In this document: piece by piece, positions 1 to 11,169 of the stretch | Numbering within the stretch: position 1 is the first letter of the stretch | Layout of the letters: each line of letters begins with the position of its first letter | Source: Cepaea nemoralis | Lineage: Eukaryota > Mollusca > Gastropoda > Stylommatophora > Helicidae | NCBI GenBank assembly: GCA_014155875.1 | Contig: JACEFZ010018365.1 | Span: 62,001 to 126,000 of the forward strand | Direction: 5' to 3' | Length of the DNA: 64,000 nucleotides | Translations under genes and position numbers: made by a program | Notes under the pieces: model-generated | Told to the model about the DNA's origin: nothing | Database searches by the model: none | What the model saw: the letters and a program-made list of their open reading frames with translations, nothing else

Positions 1-668
1 TCTCTAAGCGACGAGCCCACATTAGCCTCTCTGTCACAATCTCTTTTGCAACAGAATGAGATTGGTCGTTGTCTAGATCCTAATGCTCCTTCTATATCAC
101 TGCAGAGTGTAAGCTGGGTTAGTTCCACGTCCCACAACACAAGTCATTGCTGTAGTACACATCTATTAGTCACTGAACAAGATTGCATTTGCGCACAGAA
201 TATCCCGTTAATAATGAATGAACACGGAAACAGGCAACATATATAAATCCAGTAACAGTAATTCCTGAATATATCCTCATCACAACCTAACACTAAAATA
301 ACACTGCCTTCTCCAGGCCTTCTTAATCTCATCCACCACGACAGTTAACCAGCGACTTTCCCGGCCCGAAATAACTCGATCCAGCCCACTCTGGGTCTAG
401 GCCTCCACTAACTGTCCAGTCCCCCGACTCCCCACAACACTATTCCTCAGCCCAAGCTGTCTGCCTCACAATCACACTAGCGGGCTGACGCCTCCTCAAC
501 TCCCCCTTAAACTCACTGCCTCTAACCTTCCCCGTCTATCTTCTTATTTGCCCTTTCCGGGGACCTGCTATGCAGCCTCATTTTACCTCCGTCTATTATT
601 TCTCAAGGCCGGTTAGCTTGTTCATATAGTATCGCTTTCGCTTAGGTCCATCACTCAATGTTAATGAA
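1..668. other. Intergenic sequence, nothing recognised
   Basis: Short open frames occur on both strands, but none has a recognisable motif or composition suggesting a gene. No repeat boundary, RNA gene or regulatory element can be supported here. A retroelement begins abruptly at about 670. Confidence 0.5.
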
Positions 669-669
669 C

Positions 670-3321
670 CCAGGCATGTTACAGTATGGAAGGAAGGACT
701 GAAAGTAAAACTACAAAAAATTCATGTTTGTGGGAAAATGTACAAATGGATCAGCCTCTACCTTGAGAACAGAACTGCCAGGACAAAGGTACAAGGACAA
801 ACCAACAAAATGATGCTATTGGAGCAAGGTGTCCCCCAAGGAGGTGTTCTCTCACAAACATTGTTCCTAGCATATATAAATGACATCACGGAAAATTTTC
901 CAGCCAGAGTACACACATCCTCATTTGCAGATGACCTAACCATATGGACATCTGAAGAATATATTAGCACAGCTAACAGCAGAATACAGCAAGGCTTGTT
1001 AGCGCTAGAGGTCAAAATCATGGCTTGTGAAGATAAGTGAGGAGACAACAATATGCACAGTGTTCTCCCTCTCAAATAATACTCAGCAATCTAAGCTGGT
1101 ATTGAATAGAAAAATGCTGCGCCATGAAGAAAATCCAAACTATCTAGGAGTCACCTTCGATCGGCGCCTGACATGGAAGACACAAGTTGAGAAAAATCTG
1201 ACAAGAGCAAGGCAAAGAATGGCAATCATGAAAAAGCTTGCTGGTACAACGTTTTGAGCAGATGAGAAAGTTCTCAAGAAGGTATATACTGGACCGGTGA
1301 GGTCAGTACTGGAATATGGCATTGCAGTTGGGCAACAGCAGCTAAGTCAAACTTTAACAAAATAAGAAGAGTTCAAAATCAAGGAATGCGAATCATAACT
1401 GGTAGCCTGAAGGCAACGCCTATTAATGAACTAGAAAAGATCACTTGTTTACAATCAATGCAGGATAGAAGAGATAGCAGAGCCCAGCAACAAGCAAAAA
1501 AAATTAGAAGATTGACAGACCACCCTATGTCTAACAGGTTTAATGGTTTTGGAAAGGGAAGACTGAAGCGTAGCAACTTTGTAGAAACTGCAAAGCGAAA
1601 GATTAGGGCAGATCCTATAATTAACATATCAACAGTCAATCCCATTTACAATGCGCACATGTTCACAGGTTGGAGACAACAGCAACTGCCTGAGATGAAA
1701 GAAAACATTCCTGGTATTTAGAAAAAGAACACTCAGAATGAAACCGAAAGAAGAAAAATAACCCTAAACTACACAAAAGAACAATACCCAAGCAGCAATT
1801 GGACCCATGCATATACAGATGGATCAGCCAACAATTCAAAAGAAAATGGAGGAAGAGGAATTCTCCTAAATTTTCAACAATGGAGTGGAAAAAAAAACAA
1901 ACAAATTCAGTGGACTGGACAATCTTCAAGTAACTTCAAAGCGGAGGTAGAGGCTTTGAAAATTGTAGCAGATATGCTCTTGATGGAGGAAAATAAAGAG
2001 AATCAAATAGCAATCTTCACAAATGCAAAGTCAGCTGTCTCAATACTGAAGAGCAGAAACAGCATAGAACTAACTGACCTAAGAGCAGCACTCCATGGTC
2101 TATGCAAGAAATCCAAAAAAGTTGTAATACAGTGGATCCCATCACATTGCAGTATACCTTGAAATGAAGAGGCTGACAGACTAGCAAAAGAGGGTGGACG
2201 ACTACCACAGCCTGACATAGTCATAATCTATAATGAGGCAAAGAGGTTTATAAAAAGCATCTATAGAGCCAAATGGGAATCAGAGCATCCAGGCCACCAG
2301 GAGGATGATGCATATTACAAACTCGACCGAAGAGAACAAGTAGCAAGCTTCAGACTCCGCACAGGACATAACAGACTAAAATACCACTTGTTCAATAAAC
2401 TAAAGATAGGAGATAGCGATGAATGTAATTGTCGAACTGGAAAAATGACAGAAAAACATTTGCTGCAGGAGTGCCCAATATATGCAGAACAGAGAAAGGT
2501 ATTTTGGCCCACATCTGCTTCATTTGAGGACAAGCTCTATTGAGATATCAGCAAGCTCAAGTTGACTGCAGCTTACTTTAACTACATTCAGGTTGACATC
2601 TAAAGGTGCATGAAGAAGTATTTGGACTGCCACACTTCGTAAGACAGGTATGTCGATTACAAAAGCCTCCCAGAGGCTGAAATGGATTATTGCTTGGATA
2701 GCAAATCCATTACGTGGAAAGTCCGAATCGAAAGCTCACTGTGTGGGCTTTATAAAAGGTGGAAAAAGTGTCCTTGTGGCACAAAATGGAATATTGCTCG
2801 GATAGCATATCCATTATGTGGAAAGTCAGAATCAAAAGCTCATTATGTGGATATCATCTGCAGACTGCATTCTTCTGGTTTCCGGAGGAACAGCCTATGG
2901 TGAACGGAAGGCCCAATATACGGAAGTGAGGTTAAGCAGCCATGTGCAGGACGTGACGATTCCTTAGGTGAGCCCAGTACCAGAAGCGCTGTGTGTCGGA
3001 TCTGCAATTATGGAAGCCTCCTTGGATGGCGGGGAATGCCTATGGTCTGCCCCTGCCTTCCCTTGAGGGTTGACCAGGATGTCTTTGGCTATTCTAAATG
3101 GGCCAGCTGGAATGGGGATAACACCACAACAGTGCGAGTCAAACGTCCTAAGAAGCCTCCTGGAAGGTTAACCCGGTCAACAAATGCAGAAGTCGGATGT
3201 GTCGGCCTAACAGCGCAAGAACGCAGCTCTGCTGTAAACAGGCACAACGCAATCACGTCCGAAAGAAAACTCCGGATGAACGCTGAAGAAGAAGAAGAAG
3301 AAAAAGAAGAAGAAGAAGAAC
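670..3321 (+). mobile_element. Non-LTR retrotransposon with RNase H, 5'-truncated and decayed (family G, copy 1)
   Basis: This is the 3' two-thirds of an ORF2. Reverse transcriptase comes first: GVPQGGVLSQ near 826-855 and the catalytic FADDLTIW near 927-950. The thumb follows (WATAAKSNFNKI, then RIITGSLKATP near 1389). Next is an RNase H domain (YTDGSAN near 1814, AEVEAL near 1944, IQWIPSH near 2130), and then a CxC...H...C finger near 2422-2475. The second conserved RNase H Asp reads as Asn (FTNAKSAV, near 2020). Frame shifts occur near 1030 and 1325, with in-frame stops at 1255, 1719, 2160 and 2541, so the copy is dead. The 5' break lies inside the RT domain, typical of incomplete target-primed reverse transcription. 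The 3' end is an untranslated tail with an internal ~105-bp duplication (about 2680-2885) and a (GAA)n run at 3281-3320. RT plus downstream RNase H fits the I/Nimb/Jockey-like range; the exact clade is unsure. Confidence 0.85.
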
Positions 3322-4465
3322 AAATGAGAATCAGAGCATCAAGGCCACCAGAAAGATGATGCATATTACAAACTCGACCGAAGAGAACAAGTAGCAATCT
3401 TCAGACTCCGCACAGGACATAACAGGCTGAAATACCACTTGTTCAACAAACTAAAGATAGGAGATACCAATGAGTGTAATTGTGGAACTGGAAAAATGAC
3501 AGCTTTCTGCAGGAGTGCCCAATATATGCAGAACAGAGAAAGATATTTTGGCCCACACCTGCTTCATTTGGGGAAAAGCTCTATGGAGATATCAACAAGC
3601 TCAAGTTGACTGCAGCTTACTTTAACTACATTCAGGTTGACATCTAAAGATGCACGAAGAAGTATTTGGACTGCCACACTTCATACCACTGGTATGTCGA
3701 TTACAAAAGCGTCCCAGAGGCATGAAATGGATTATTGCTTGGATAGCAAATCCATTACGTGGAAAGTCCGAATCGAAAGCTCACTGTGTGGGCTTCATAA
3801 AAGGTTGAAAAAGTGTCCCTGTGGCACAAAATGGAATATTGCTCGGATAGCATATCCATTACATGGAAAGTCCGAATCAAAAGCTCATTATGTGGATATC
3901 ATCTGCAGACTGCATTCTTCTGGTTTCCGGAGGAACAGCCTATGGTGAACGGAAGGCCCAATATACGGAAGTGAGGTTAAGCAGCCATGTGCAGGACGTG
4001 ACGATTCCTTTGGTGAGCCCAGTACCAGAGCGCTGTGTGTCGGCTCTGCAATTATGGAAGCCTCCTTGGATGGCAGGGAATGCCCATGGTCTGCCCCTGC
4101 CTTCCCTTGAGGGTTGACCAGGATGTCTTTGGCTATTCTAAATGGGCCAGCTGGAATGGGGGATAACACCACAACAGTGCGAGTCAAAAGTCATAAGAAG
4201 CCTCCGGGAAGGTTAACCCGGTCAACAAATGCAGAAGTCGGATGTGTCGGCCTAACAGCACAAGAACGCAGCTCTGCTGTAAACAGGCACAACGCAATCA
4301 CGTCCGAAAGAAAACTCCGGATGAACGCTGAAGAAGAAGAAGAAGAAGAAGAAGAAGAAGAAGAAGAAGAAGACGAAGAAGAAGAAGAAGAAGAAGAAGA
4401 AGAAGAAGAAGAAGAAGAAGAAGAAGAAGAAGAAGAAGAAGAAGAAGAAGAAGAAGAAGAAGAAG
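3322..4465 (+). pseudogene. Family G 3'-end copy 2 (end of ORF2, 3' UTR, long GAA tail)
   Basis: This copy repeats the last ~110 codons of the family G ORF2 and its 3' UTR. Eight bases are missing near 3503 compared with copy 3 (acagctttctgcagg against acagctaaacatttgctgcagg). The loss shifts the frame and removes the His of the C-terminal CxC...H...C finger. The 3' UTR includes the ~105-bp internal duplication (about 3725-3925). The copy ends in a ~137-base (GAA)n run at 4330-4467 with one GAC interruption. It has no complete catalytic domain and cannot encode an active product. Confidence 0.85.
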
Positions 4466-4467
4466 AA
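4330..4467 (+). repeat. (GAA)n microsatellite, 3' tail of family G copy 2
   Basis: Nearly pure GAA repeat of ~46 units with a single GAC. It occupies the position of the short GAA tails of the other family G copies, so it is an expanded retroelement tail. Reading it as poly-Glu (+) or poly-Ser (-) is an artefact. Confidence 0.95.
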
Positions 4468-5492
4468 ATGGGAATCAGAGCATCAAGGCCACCAGAAAGA
4501 TGATGCATATTACAAACTCTACCGAAGAGAACAAGTAGCAATCTTCAGACTCCGCACAGGACATAACAGGCTGAAATACCACTTGTTCAACAAACTAAAG
4601 ATAGGAGATACCGATAAGTGTAATTGTGGAACTGGAAAAATGACAGCTAAACATTTGCTGCAGGAGTGCCCAATATATGCAGAACAGAGAAAGATATTTT
4701 GGCCTACACCTGCTTCATTTGGGGAAAAGCTCTATGGAGATATCAACAAGCTCAAGTTGACTGCAGCTTACTTTAACTACATTCAGGTTGACATCTAAAG
4801 ATGCACGAAGAAGTATGTAGACTGCCACACTTCATACCACAGGTATGTCGGTTACAAAAGCCTCCCAGAGGCATGAAATGGATTATTGCTTGGATAGCAA
4901 ATCCATTACGTGGAAAGTCCGAATCGAAAGCTCACTGTGTGGGTTTCATAAAAGGTGGAAAAAGTGTCCTAGTGGCACAAAATGGATTATTACTTGGATA
5001 GCAAATCCATTACGTGGAAAGTCTGAATGGAAAGCTCACTGTGTGGATGTCATCTGCAGACTGCATTCTTCTGGTTCCCGGAAGATCAGCCTATGGTGAA
5101 CGGAAGGCACAATATACGGAAGTGAGGCTAAGCAGCCATGTGCAGGACGTGACGATTCCTTGGGTGAGCCCAGTACCAGAGTGCCGTGTGTCGGCTCTGC
5201 AATTATGGAAGCCTCCTTGGATGGCTGGGAATGCCCATGGTCTGCCCCTGCCTTCCCTTGAGGGCTGACCAGGATGTCTTTGGCTGATCTATACGGGGCA
5301 GCTAGGATGAGGATAACACAACAGTGAGATTCAAACGTTCTAAGAAACCCCCGGGAAGGTTAACCCGGTCAACAAATGCCCGCAGAAGTCGGATGTGTCG
5401 GCCTAACAGCGCAAGAACACAGCTCTGCTGTAAACAGGCACAACGCAATCACGTCCGAAAAAAAAACTCCGGATGAACGCAGAAGAAGTAGA
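4466..5492 (+). pseudogene. Family G 3'-end copy 3
   Basis: Third copy of the ORF2 C-terminus plus 3' UTR. The terminal 71 codons (4583-4798) are open and keep the CNCGTGK...KHLLQECP finger and the C-terminal FNYIQVDI, making this the best-preserved version of that end. The 3' UTR follows to actccggatgaacgc at about 5466-5483. The tail here is only gaagaag, so this end was either never expanded or has been trimmed. Directly downstream begins a minus-strand fragment of a different retroelement. Confidence 0.82.
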
Positions 5493-6462
5493 TGAAGATT
5501 CACAGTCATCACTTGGTTCTCGCAAAAGTCTTACTTCTCGCAGAGCAGTGGTTCTCAACCATTTTTTTGGCCCGTGGCCCCCCCCCCCCCCCCAATCACC
5601 ATATTTTCAGAACGTCACCCCCCCCCCCCCTTCCTATCAAAAATTTGGTCCGTGCCCCCTTCACCATATTTTCAGAACGTCATCCCCCTCCCCTTTCATA
5701 TTTCCTACCAAAAAATCCCCCCCACCCCTATACAGTATACGTAAAAATGGAAGATAAATGTTAAAATAGGTCTAGACATCCACATAAAACGTGATTTGTG
5801 GGTCTACTTACTTTATAAAATGAAATTTAGAAGGATGAGACGTGCATAACTGTAAAGTATGAAGTGAAAAGCAATATCAAGTAATCGGTTCTTGCATTAA
5901 CGGGATCTTCAAATGATCTTAATTCCCCCCCCCCCCCCGATACCCTAAGATTCCCCCCTGGGGGGAATTCCCCACCGGTTGAGAACCACTGTCGTAGAGC
6001 ATTCAGAATGTCAGCCTTGTCCATGGCTCGTCCGCCTTCCACAGTAGCCTTATCTGCAAGCTTGTCAGCAGGCTCATTTCCTCGTACACCCGCATGCCCT
6101 GGCACGAAAATGAAACTAATCTTTGCCAGCCGAGACCGCTCCAAAGACAGCAGCCACTCTCTTTGGAGCCACTCCATCTCTATCTTCTTAAGCATACTCA
6201 TTGAGTCACTAAGAAAAAATGTTATTGCCTTACTTACTGCCATGACTTCCAAACTGTTCCTTCACAATTCTGCCTCCGGCCTGAGCCTTAAAAACCCACG
6301 AACATCTCATTAGTCGAACAACCGACCCATCTGTGTAAATGACATCATCACCCTCTAAAGAATTCTGTATCCTTTCTATCTGCTTACGGCTGATAGTCAG
6401 GATCGCCATCGCATACTCCAAAACAGAAAGGACCAGACCCTCGCACAAGAGACATAGATGGC
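5493..6462 (-). pseudogene. RNase H-bearing non-LTR retrotransposon fragment, interrupted by a hAT MITE
   Basis: Read on the minus strand, the fragment starts near 6450 with the end of an RT thumb region (LVLSVLEYAMAIL). It passes into RNase H with YTDGSVV near 6330, EVMAVSKA near 6240, SDSMSML near 6195 and FVPGHAGVRGNEPADKLADK near 6060-6120. A frame shift lies near 6265. The coding trace NALR at about 6000 continues on the far side of the 446-bp hAT element, at 5545-5493. This is a different family from family G (its RNase H sequence is distinct). It is dead and truncated on both sides. Confidence 0.8.
5546..5991 (-). mobile_element. Nonautonomous hAT-type MITE, copy 1
   Basis: The element has terminal inverted repeats CAGTGGTTCTCAACC (5546-5560) and GGTTGAGAACCACTG (5977-5991). 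It is flanked by an 8-bp target duplication, tcgcagag (5538-5545) and tcgtagag (5992-5999), with one mismatch. An 8-bp duplication plus CAG...CTG ends is the hAT signature. It has no transposase coding capacity; the proline-rich frames come from long C/G runs. The left part (about 5568-5700) contains an internal tandem duplication of ~60 bp around aacgtca. Reverse-complemented, it aligns closely with the element at 15240-15623. It sits inside a retroelement RNase H pseudogene and is therefore younger than that insertion. Confidence 0.9.
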
Positions 6463-6592
6463 GCTGCTCAGTTTGTCGCCGCCATCACCCGCATCGCAGC
6501 AAAACCTCGCTATCCAGTGCCACCCATCGGGCGCTGGAACTCAGCTATTCCTCCCCACAACGCTTGACTTGCAAACGTGGAAGATGATGATG
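6463..6592 (-). repeat. Dispersed repeat segment (match to 14660-14790)
   Basis: The reverse complement of this stretch (catcatcatcttccac ... cgttgtggggaggaata ... atgtctct) resembles 14660-14790 on the plus strand over about 130 bp. Long matching blocks include catcatcatcttccac and agggaggaata. It has no coding motif and could be a SINE or the UTR of a larger element. The family is unknown. Confidence 0.5.
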
Positions 6593-6599
6593 ATGAATG

Positions 6600-7335
6600 A
6601 TAAATAGGTCAGACATTATATTCGTGATGGAAAAGGTCAGCTTCTTCACCTTACCAGCACGGCACATGATAATGGTGGCAATTTCCGTAGATCTGTATGA
6701 AAATTATTCTATTTCTTATAGCCCAAGTCGTGTGGCACCGGTGATCATATCTGGCTGCAGCCTTCTGAATCTTTTGCAGTTAATCATTTCTAATAGTAAC
6801 GATACTCCTTATCATGATGTCAAATTGTCCAGAATCTTCTCTCTAGGTCTTCAAACTATAGAATCACATGATGCCAGTTATAGAACAATACGAGATCTTC
6901 AACTCTCCATTGAGGTTTGTGTGTGCTCAGGGAATTATAGACCTGGCTAATGATGACACCTTTTGCTAGGGGGTTACCTCAAGGAATCGCCGTCACTATT
7001 TGGATGCAACATTTAATTGTTTTATTGTCTAGTGCGTCCTCTTACCACCACTTCTTTCTTTCACTTCTGCTTCTGTAAAAGCCAATCAATGGCTGAGATT
7101 TCGCTTCTCGTGATAATTGAAATGGCCGTATTGATTTCACGTCGATTGATACGGTTTGTGCGTGTGCGTGAAACATAAATACACAGAATTGCGGCTAACT
7201 CATTTGCTACCCAGAGCCGCGTCATACTATGATGCAGAGAGGCGGCAGCATCGGGTGGCACCATAATGGGTTTTCATAAGGGGGCGAAAATGTTAAAGGG
7301 GGCAAAAAACAAACAAACATGTAAGGGGTGGGATT
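6600..7335. other. No recognised feature
   Basis: There is a 117-codon open frame on the plus strand (6597-6950), but its product shows no recognisable domain and its composition is that of AT-rich noncoding DNA. Nothing else can be supported here. Confidence 0.4.
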
Positions 7336-7349
7336 TCGAAGACTTGCAG

Positions 7350-7412
7350 CATACTGAGAATATCTACCGTACGGTTCTGTTGCTACCGATCCAATGATCT
7401 TGGGATCGAATC
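7350..7412 (+). repeat. Possible tRNA-derived SINE remnant
   Basis: The stretch tgggatcgaatcccc (near 7392-7406) resembles a pol III B box (GGTTCGANTCC with one mismatch). It follows a tRNA-like arm, but no good A box is visible. This is weak evidence; a chance match is possible. Confidence 0.25.
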
Positions 7413-7705
7413 CCCAAGGAAGGATTCTGAAATGACCACGAAACTCTGAAATTGGCAGGCTCGCCAAACGAGTAGCAGCACCAGGTCATGTGACCGGGCT
7501 GATACTGACTATATCGAGTGCCGCTTGGTTAAGAAAATATGCGCCTAGCACAACGCTCTCAATGTGTAATGATGACATACAAAAGGAATATACGTACTTC
7601 TTCTTCGTGTTCTTGTTCTTCTTATGATTAGGTTGAAGCAGACATCGGCCATTATGACTCTCCAGTCCCGCCTCGTCATGCTCTTTAACCTTTACATTGT
7701 AGACA

Positions 7706-7738
7706 ACAGCAGTAGCAACAACGACAACGACAACAAGG

Positions 7739-7769
<31 letters not shown>

Positions 7770-7886
7770 CCGCTATCAACAACAACAACAACAACAACAA
7801 CAAAAACTCAAACGCAATCAACAACAACAAAACCACCACCAGCGACAAAAAAAAAAAAACAAACAATAATAATAATAATAATAACA
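7706..7886 (+). repeat. (AAC)n / (ATA)n compound microsatellite
   Basis: Imperfect AAC repeats with GAC and AGC variants are followed by an A run and (AAT)n at about 7866-7884. Poly-Asn/Gln and poly-Val/Leu open frames across it are by-products of the repeat. Confidence 0.93.
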
Positions 7887-7944
7887 CTAGGGGAAGTAAA
7901 TAAGTAACAGGAATTTTACGAATAACTTTTTTTTTTTTTTAAAC

Positions 7945-8245
7945 AATAGTGCAAACCAAAAATGGTGTGTGTTATTTCTCAACATTGTCCACCCGCCTGG
8001 CAAAACACTGTTCCATCTGTCCATTAGCTTGTTGATACCTTATAGGAAAAAGTTTTTGGGTGTGGCTTTAAATTAATTTTGCACCACCCCCATTACCTCG
8101 TTGACATCTGCAAATCTCTGACCCACAAATGTTCTTTCAAGGCTCCAAACAAAAAGTAAACGTCCTTTGTCGCCAAATCTGGACTGTACGCTGGATGTTT
8201 CAAGAAATGTCAAATGACTTCAAATGTCAGAGCTCGTTTTGGTCC
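7945..8245 (-). pseudogene. Mariner/Tc1-type transposase remnant, C-terminal part
   Basis: On the minus strand the sequence reads HPAYSPDLATKDVYFLFG and then ALKEHLW (about 8210-8130). This is the block around the third catalytic acidic residue of mariner-family transposases (canonical HPPYSPDLAPxDFxLFxxLK). In another frame it continues as FADVNEV (about 8105) and GINKLMDRWNSVLPGGW (about 8040-7985), matching the C-terminal helix region. There is a TGA before the block, a frame shift near 8115 and several stops. The N-terminal DNA-binding part and the terminal inverted repeats were not found. It is clearly inactive. Confidence 0.8.
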
Positions 8246-8249
8246 CAAA

Positions 8250-9070
8250 CACCCCCTTCACGAATAGCACAAACAAGGCTAATGAAAACACTATTGTTGT
8301 AGATAATACACACACAATACAGCATATAAATAAGGAATTAATGATAAAATTTGAGCGCGCAACTTCTCCTTAGAGTAAAGATGTGTAGTGGTCCAAGTGT
8401 GTAGTTAGACGTGAAATCAGGAAATACGAAACGAAATAGTATGCACTCTAGTTGAGGAACATAGTTAGACGTAGACATATGGCGAGATGATATGGAAGGG
8501 AGTAAACAAAATTAAATAGTGGTATCTATAATAATATTGATATCAACTGGATGGACTCATCTTAGTCTTAATTAAGTGGATCTCCAATTTGAGTCTGGCC
8601 GAACTCTCCGAATTACATGACCTTATGCCAGTGACTAATATATCATTGATGCCTCTGTGAAAGGGAGAATTAAAATAGTTGTGGATAGGTTTGTTGGAAT
8701 GTTGTGAAATGGCCCTATGGTGTCAACTAAAGTGGCCAGCCAGGCGTCTTCCGATCTATCTATCTCATGTCGTACCCCTTGTAAATATTATATAAATGGT
8801 TACGAGATATACAGGAAAATAAATCTTCTAAGAAAAATATGCCTTTGGAAAATGTAGTCACCTGTGTTTGTATTACATATTCGCACACTAGACACACCTT
8901 ACAGTTTCATTTGGATGTACCCAAACATGAGGTAACGTAGAAAGACGTCTGTACACTAGAAGATCTCTGAAATTCAAGATGGTCCATAGATTACAATGCT
9001 GCTAAATGCAGTGAGAAAAAAAAAGAATGTTGAAGTTTAATATAGAGCTTATACTGCTGTATGCATTTGA
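8250..9070. other. AT-rich sequence without a recognised gene
   Basis: A TATA-like box (tatataaatgg, about 8790) and an AATAAA (about 8818) lie close together at 8780-8825, as in an LTR or a small promoter/poly-A unit. No paired LTR or TG...CA boundary with a target duplication could be found, so no element is claimed. Confidence 0.35.
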
Positions 9071-9079
9071 AACATGAAT

Positions 9080-9330
9080 AATTAAGCAGACAGACATTGG
9101 CGAATCAGCCATGCGCAGGTATGGCGCCGCAGACAGCAGATCACATTCTCCAAGACTGCGCCTCGATTACGACATATCTAGGCAAACATTCTGGCCTAGA
9201 GAAACAACAGTTGAAGATAAAACTCTTTGGACCACTGAGTGAACTAAAAAAGACATTGAAGTTTATACAAGATACATTACACATATAGACAATGCATTTC
9301 AAACCAACGAAAGAAGAATAAACAAACATG
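9080..9330 (+). pseudogene. Non-LTR retrotransposon C-terminal fragment
   Basis: The frame from 9097 reads MAPQTADHILQDC followed by LKIKLFGPLSELKKTLKFI. This matches the end of ORF2 in RNase H-bearing non-LTR elements, where a Cys/His finger (CxxG...PQT..HILQ.C) is followed by a conserved LWG..xDL..T..FI tail. Only this terminus is present and the surrounding frames are broken. It differs from family G, whose tail reads KHLLQECP. Confidence 0.6.
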
Positions 9331-9334
9331 ATTA

Positions 9335-11075
9335 TGAAGCTGAGGGGAGAAAAGATGGATATATAATAATAGTAATAGAGTGGGGTGTGACAAGTATTGT
9401 ACACTACTATTTATAGTGATGTGAGGTAGAGAGCGCAACTCTGAATGCGTTTGGGCTAAAGAAGAAAAAGAGAGAAAACCTCTCACCGCTCCAACTTACA
9501 AGCATAGGAAAAGAGAAAAGAAAGAAGATTTTCCAGGGTTCTAGAGAGAGGAAAAGGAACTATTATTGATATTTAAGCCCATACAGTGAATTAAACTATA
9601 ATGCTGCAACAATAACATTGAATGCACAAACTAAACTTAGAAAGACTAAACAAGTAAGTCAGGAACAACATTTGCAGCCCTTTATCAAATCCTGCAACTT
9701 CAGGGACAACTAATGCTCATACAAACATTGAAGCATAAAACCAAATTACAGACAATTGTGGTCCAAAATCAAACATTAACATTGGGTAGTCCCCAGAAAA
9801 TAACCAGACATCTGCTCTCTAGGCCAAGTCTATAGGGTACACCAAGTACCACAACTGAATGCTTAAACACCTAATCGGGGTAGAAAGTGACACTTAACAA
9901 AAGCCAGACATCTTAACAAAAGATGTGACACTTTCATAGGAAGAACCTTGACACTGATAAAAAATAAGACACCTTAACAAGGGAAACAGACACCAACAAT
10001 AATAAGCCACCTTAAAAGGAAGACTTTGCAACAGTTGTGACAAAAAACAAACAAACAAACAAACAAACAAACAAGGAGAGCTCTGACGTTACAGCCAATA
10101 GTCACTCAGGTGTACATAGACAAAGGCTGCCCACACATCAATTATTTACACAGGGCAAACTCCCACAGCTTTCGTATTCATTCGCGATCCAGATGGTCCG
10201 CAACACACAAAAGGCTGAAAGATCACCGTGTTTAGTTTTCCCGTTAATTGAGTCCCCAGTTTGGCACAGTTTCACCAAAAAAAAAAAAACAACAACATAT
10301 TTTGGTAGTGAAAATGTGCCTTCTGGGGAGAATGCAAAGAATACCTCGGGGGGACAGAAAAAAAAAAGAACGAGGCATTCCTTTAAGAAACGCATGAAAA
10401 TAATCACAATTGGACTAAGATATTAGACATAGACTGTAATCATTCGTGGATATGTCCTGAGTATGAATAAGCTTGAAAACATAATGACAACTGGTAAACT
10501 TGATCCACGGATAGCCGCTCAAGCAAGGATACAGATGAGTAACCTTAATACTTTTATGTAGCGTCTTTCGTGTATTTCTTTGTCTATTTATATTTGTTTG
10601 TTCTGTTGCTGACGAAGACTTTGGCCGCAACGTCCATTTTGTTTCTTGTAGTCGTGTCCTAGTAAAGCTCGCAATCTACTTCTCGTTTTTAGGTGATTCA
10701 TTCAAACTTGATGAGACAAGAGCAAGATGAAGAAAAACAACAATGTTTGGCCACATGGCATAATTCGGACAAAAACATTTGATGCGAGACTCTGATCATG
10801 TGGGGGTAGCGAACCATGACCGTCCACGCTTGACAACATGGCCATGATGATACTGATGAGATAAATATTATCATGGCCAATGGAAGTACACACTTACAGC
10901 TACTTACAGTATAAACTGTTCTCTTCACAATTTCCAGAAATATTAGATTTCACAGAATTCCTTACATTCCTTAGTCACCTCGATAACGGCATTTCTATTG
11001 GACCCAATGTAGAAAACGGAAGCTGCATTGGATCAAGTGGGGATAATTTTTACATGATGATTACATGTATGATAC
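9335..11075. other. No recognised gene; one (CAAA)n run
   Basis: The stretch holds a (CAAA)n run at 10043-10074 and several short purine-rich segments. Open frames up to 129 codons (10037-10426) span simple sequence and show no domain. Nothing else is supported. Confidence 0.4.
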
Positions 11076-11079
11076 TCAT

Positions 11080-11166
11080 TAGTCATTACTGGCACTTTGC
11101 CGTCTTGACAGACGATAGTTTGTTACACTGTGTTTAAAAAAAAACCCGCATAATAACTACAACTCA
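11080..11166 (-). repeat. 3' terminal fragment of family T retroelement
   Basis: The reverse complement reads agttattatgc ... caaactatcgtctgtcaaga ... gtgccag. This is the same 3' UTR found after the family T ORFs at 39245-39310, 42090-42165 and 54065-54137. It is a strongly 5'-truncated copy without the (TAG)n tail seen on the others. Confidence 0.75.
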
Positions 11167-11169
11167 AGA

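Larger units (their letters stand above)
2271..5492 (+). repeat. Head-to-tail array of three family G 3' ends
   Basis: The segment from aaatgggaatcag to the (GAA)n tail occurs three times in the same orientation: 2271-3321, 3322-4465 and 4466-about 5492. Starts are 1051 and 1144 bases apart, and most of the difference is the length of the GAA tail. Copies 2 and 3 begin at exactly the same internal point of the element, directly after the preceding GAA run. A shared breakpoint points to tandem duplication of one unit, not to independent truncated insertions. Confidence 0.88.

Noticed and set aside
4114..4541. Poly-Glu and poly-Ser proteins
   Set aside because: They result from the (GAA)n tail of family G copy 2.
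5473..5764. Proline-rich small proteins
   Set aside because: They translate the C runs of the hAT MITE and begin in the family G tail. No independent gene signal.
8660..8890. Solo LTR with TATA and AATAAA
   Set aside because: No TG...CA termini with flanking duplications and no second copy in the window.
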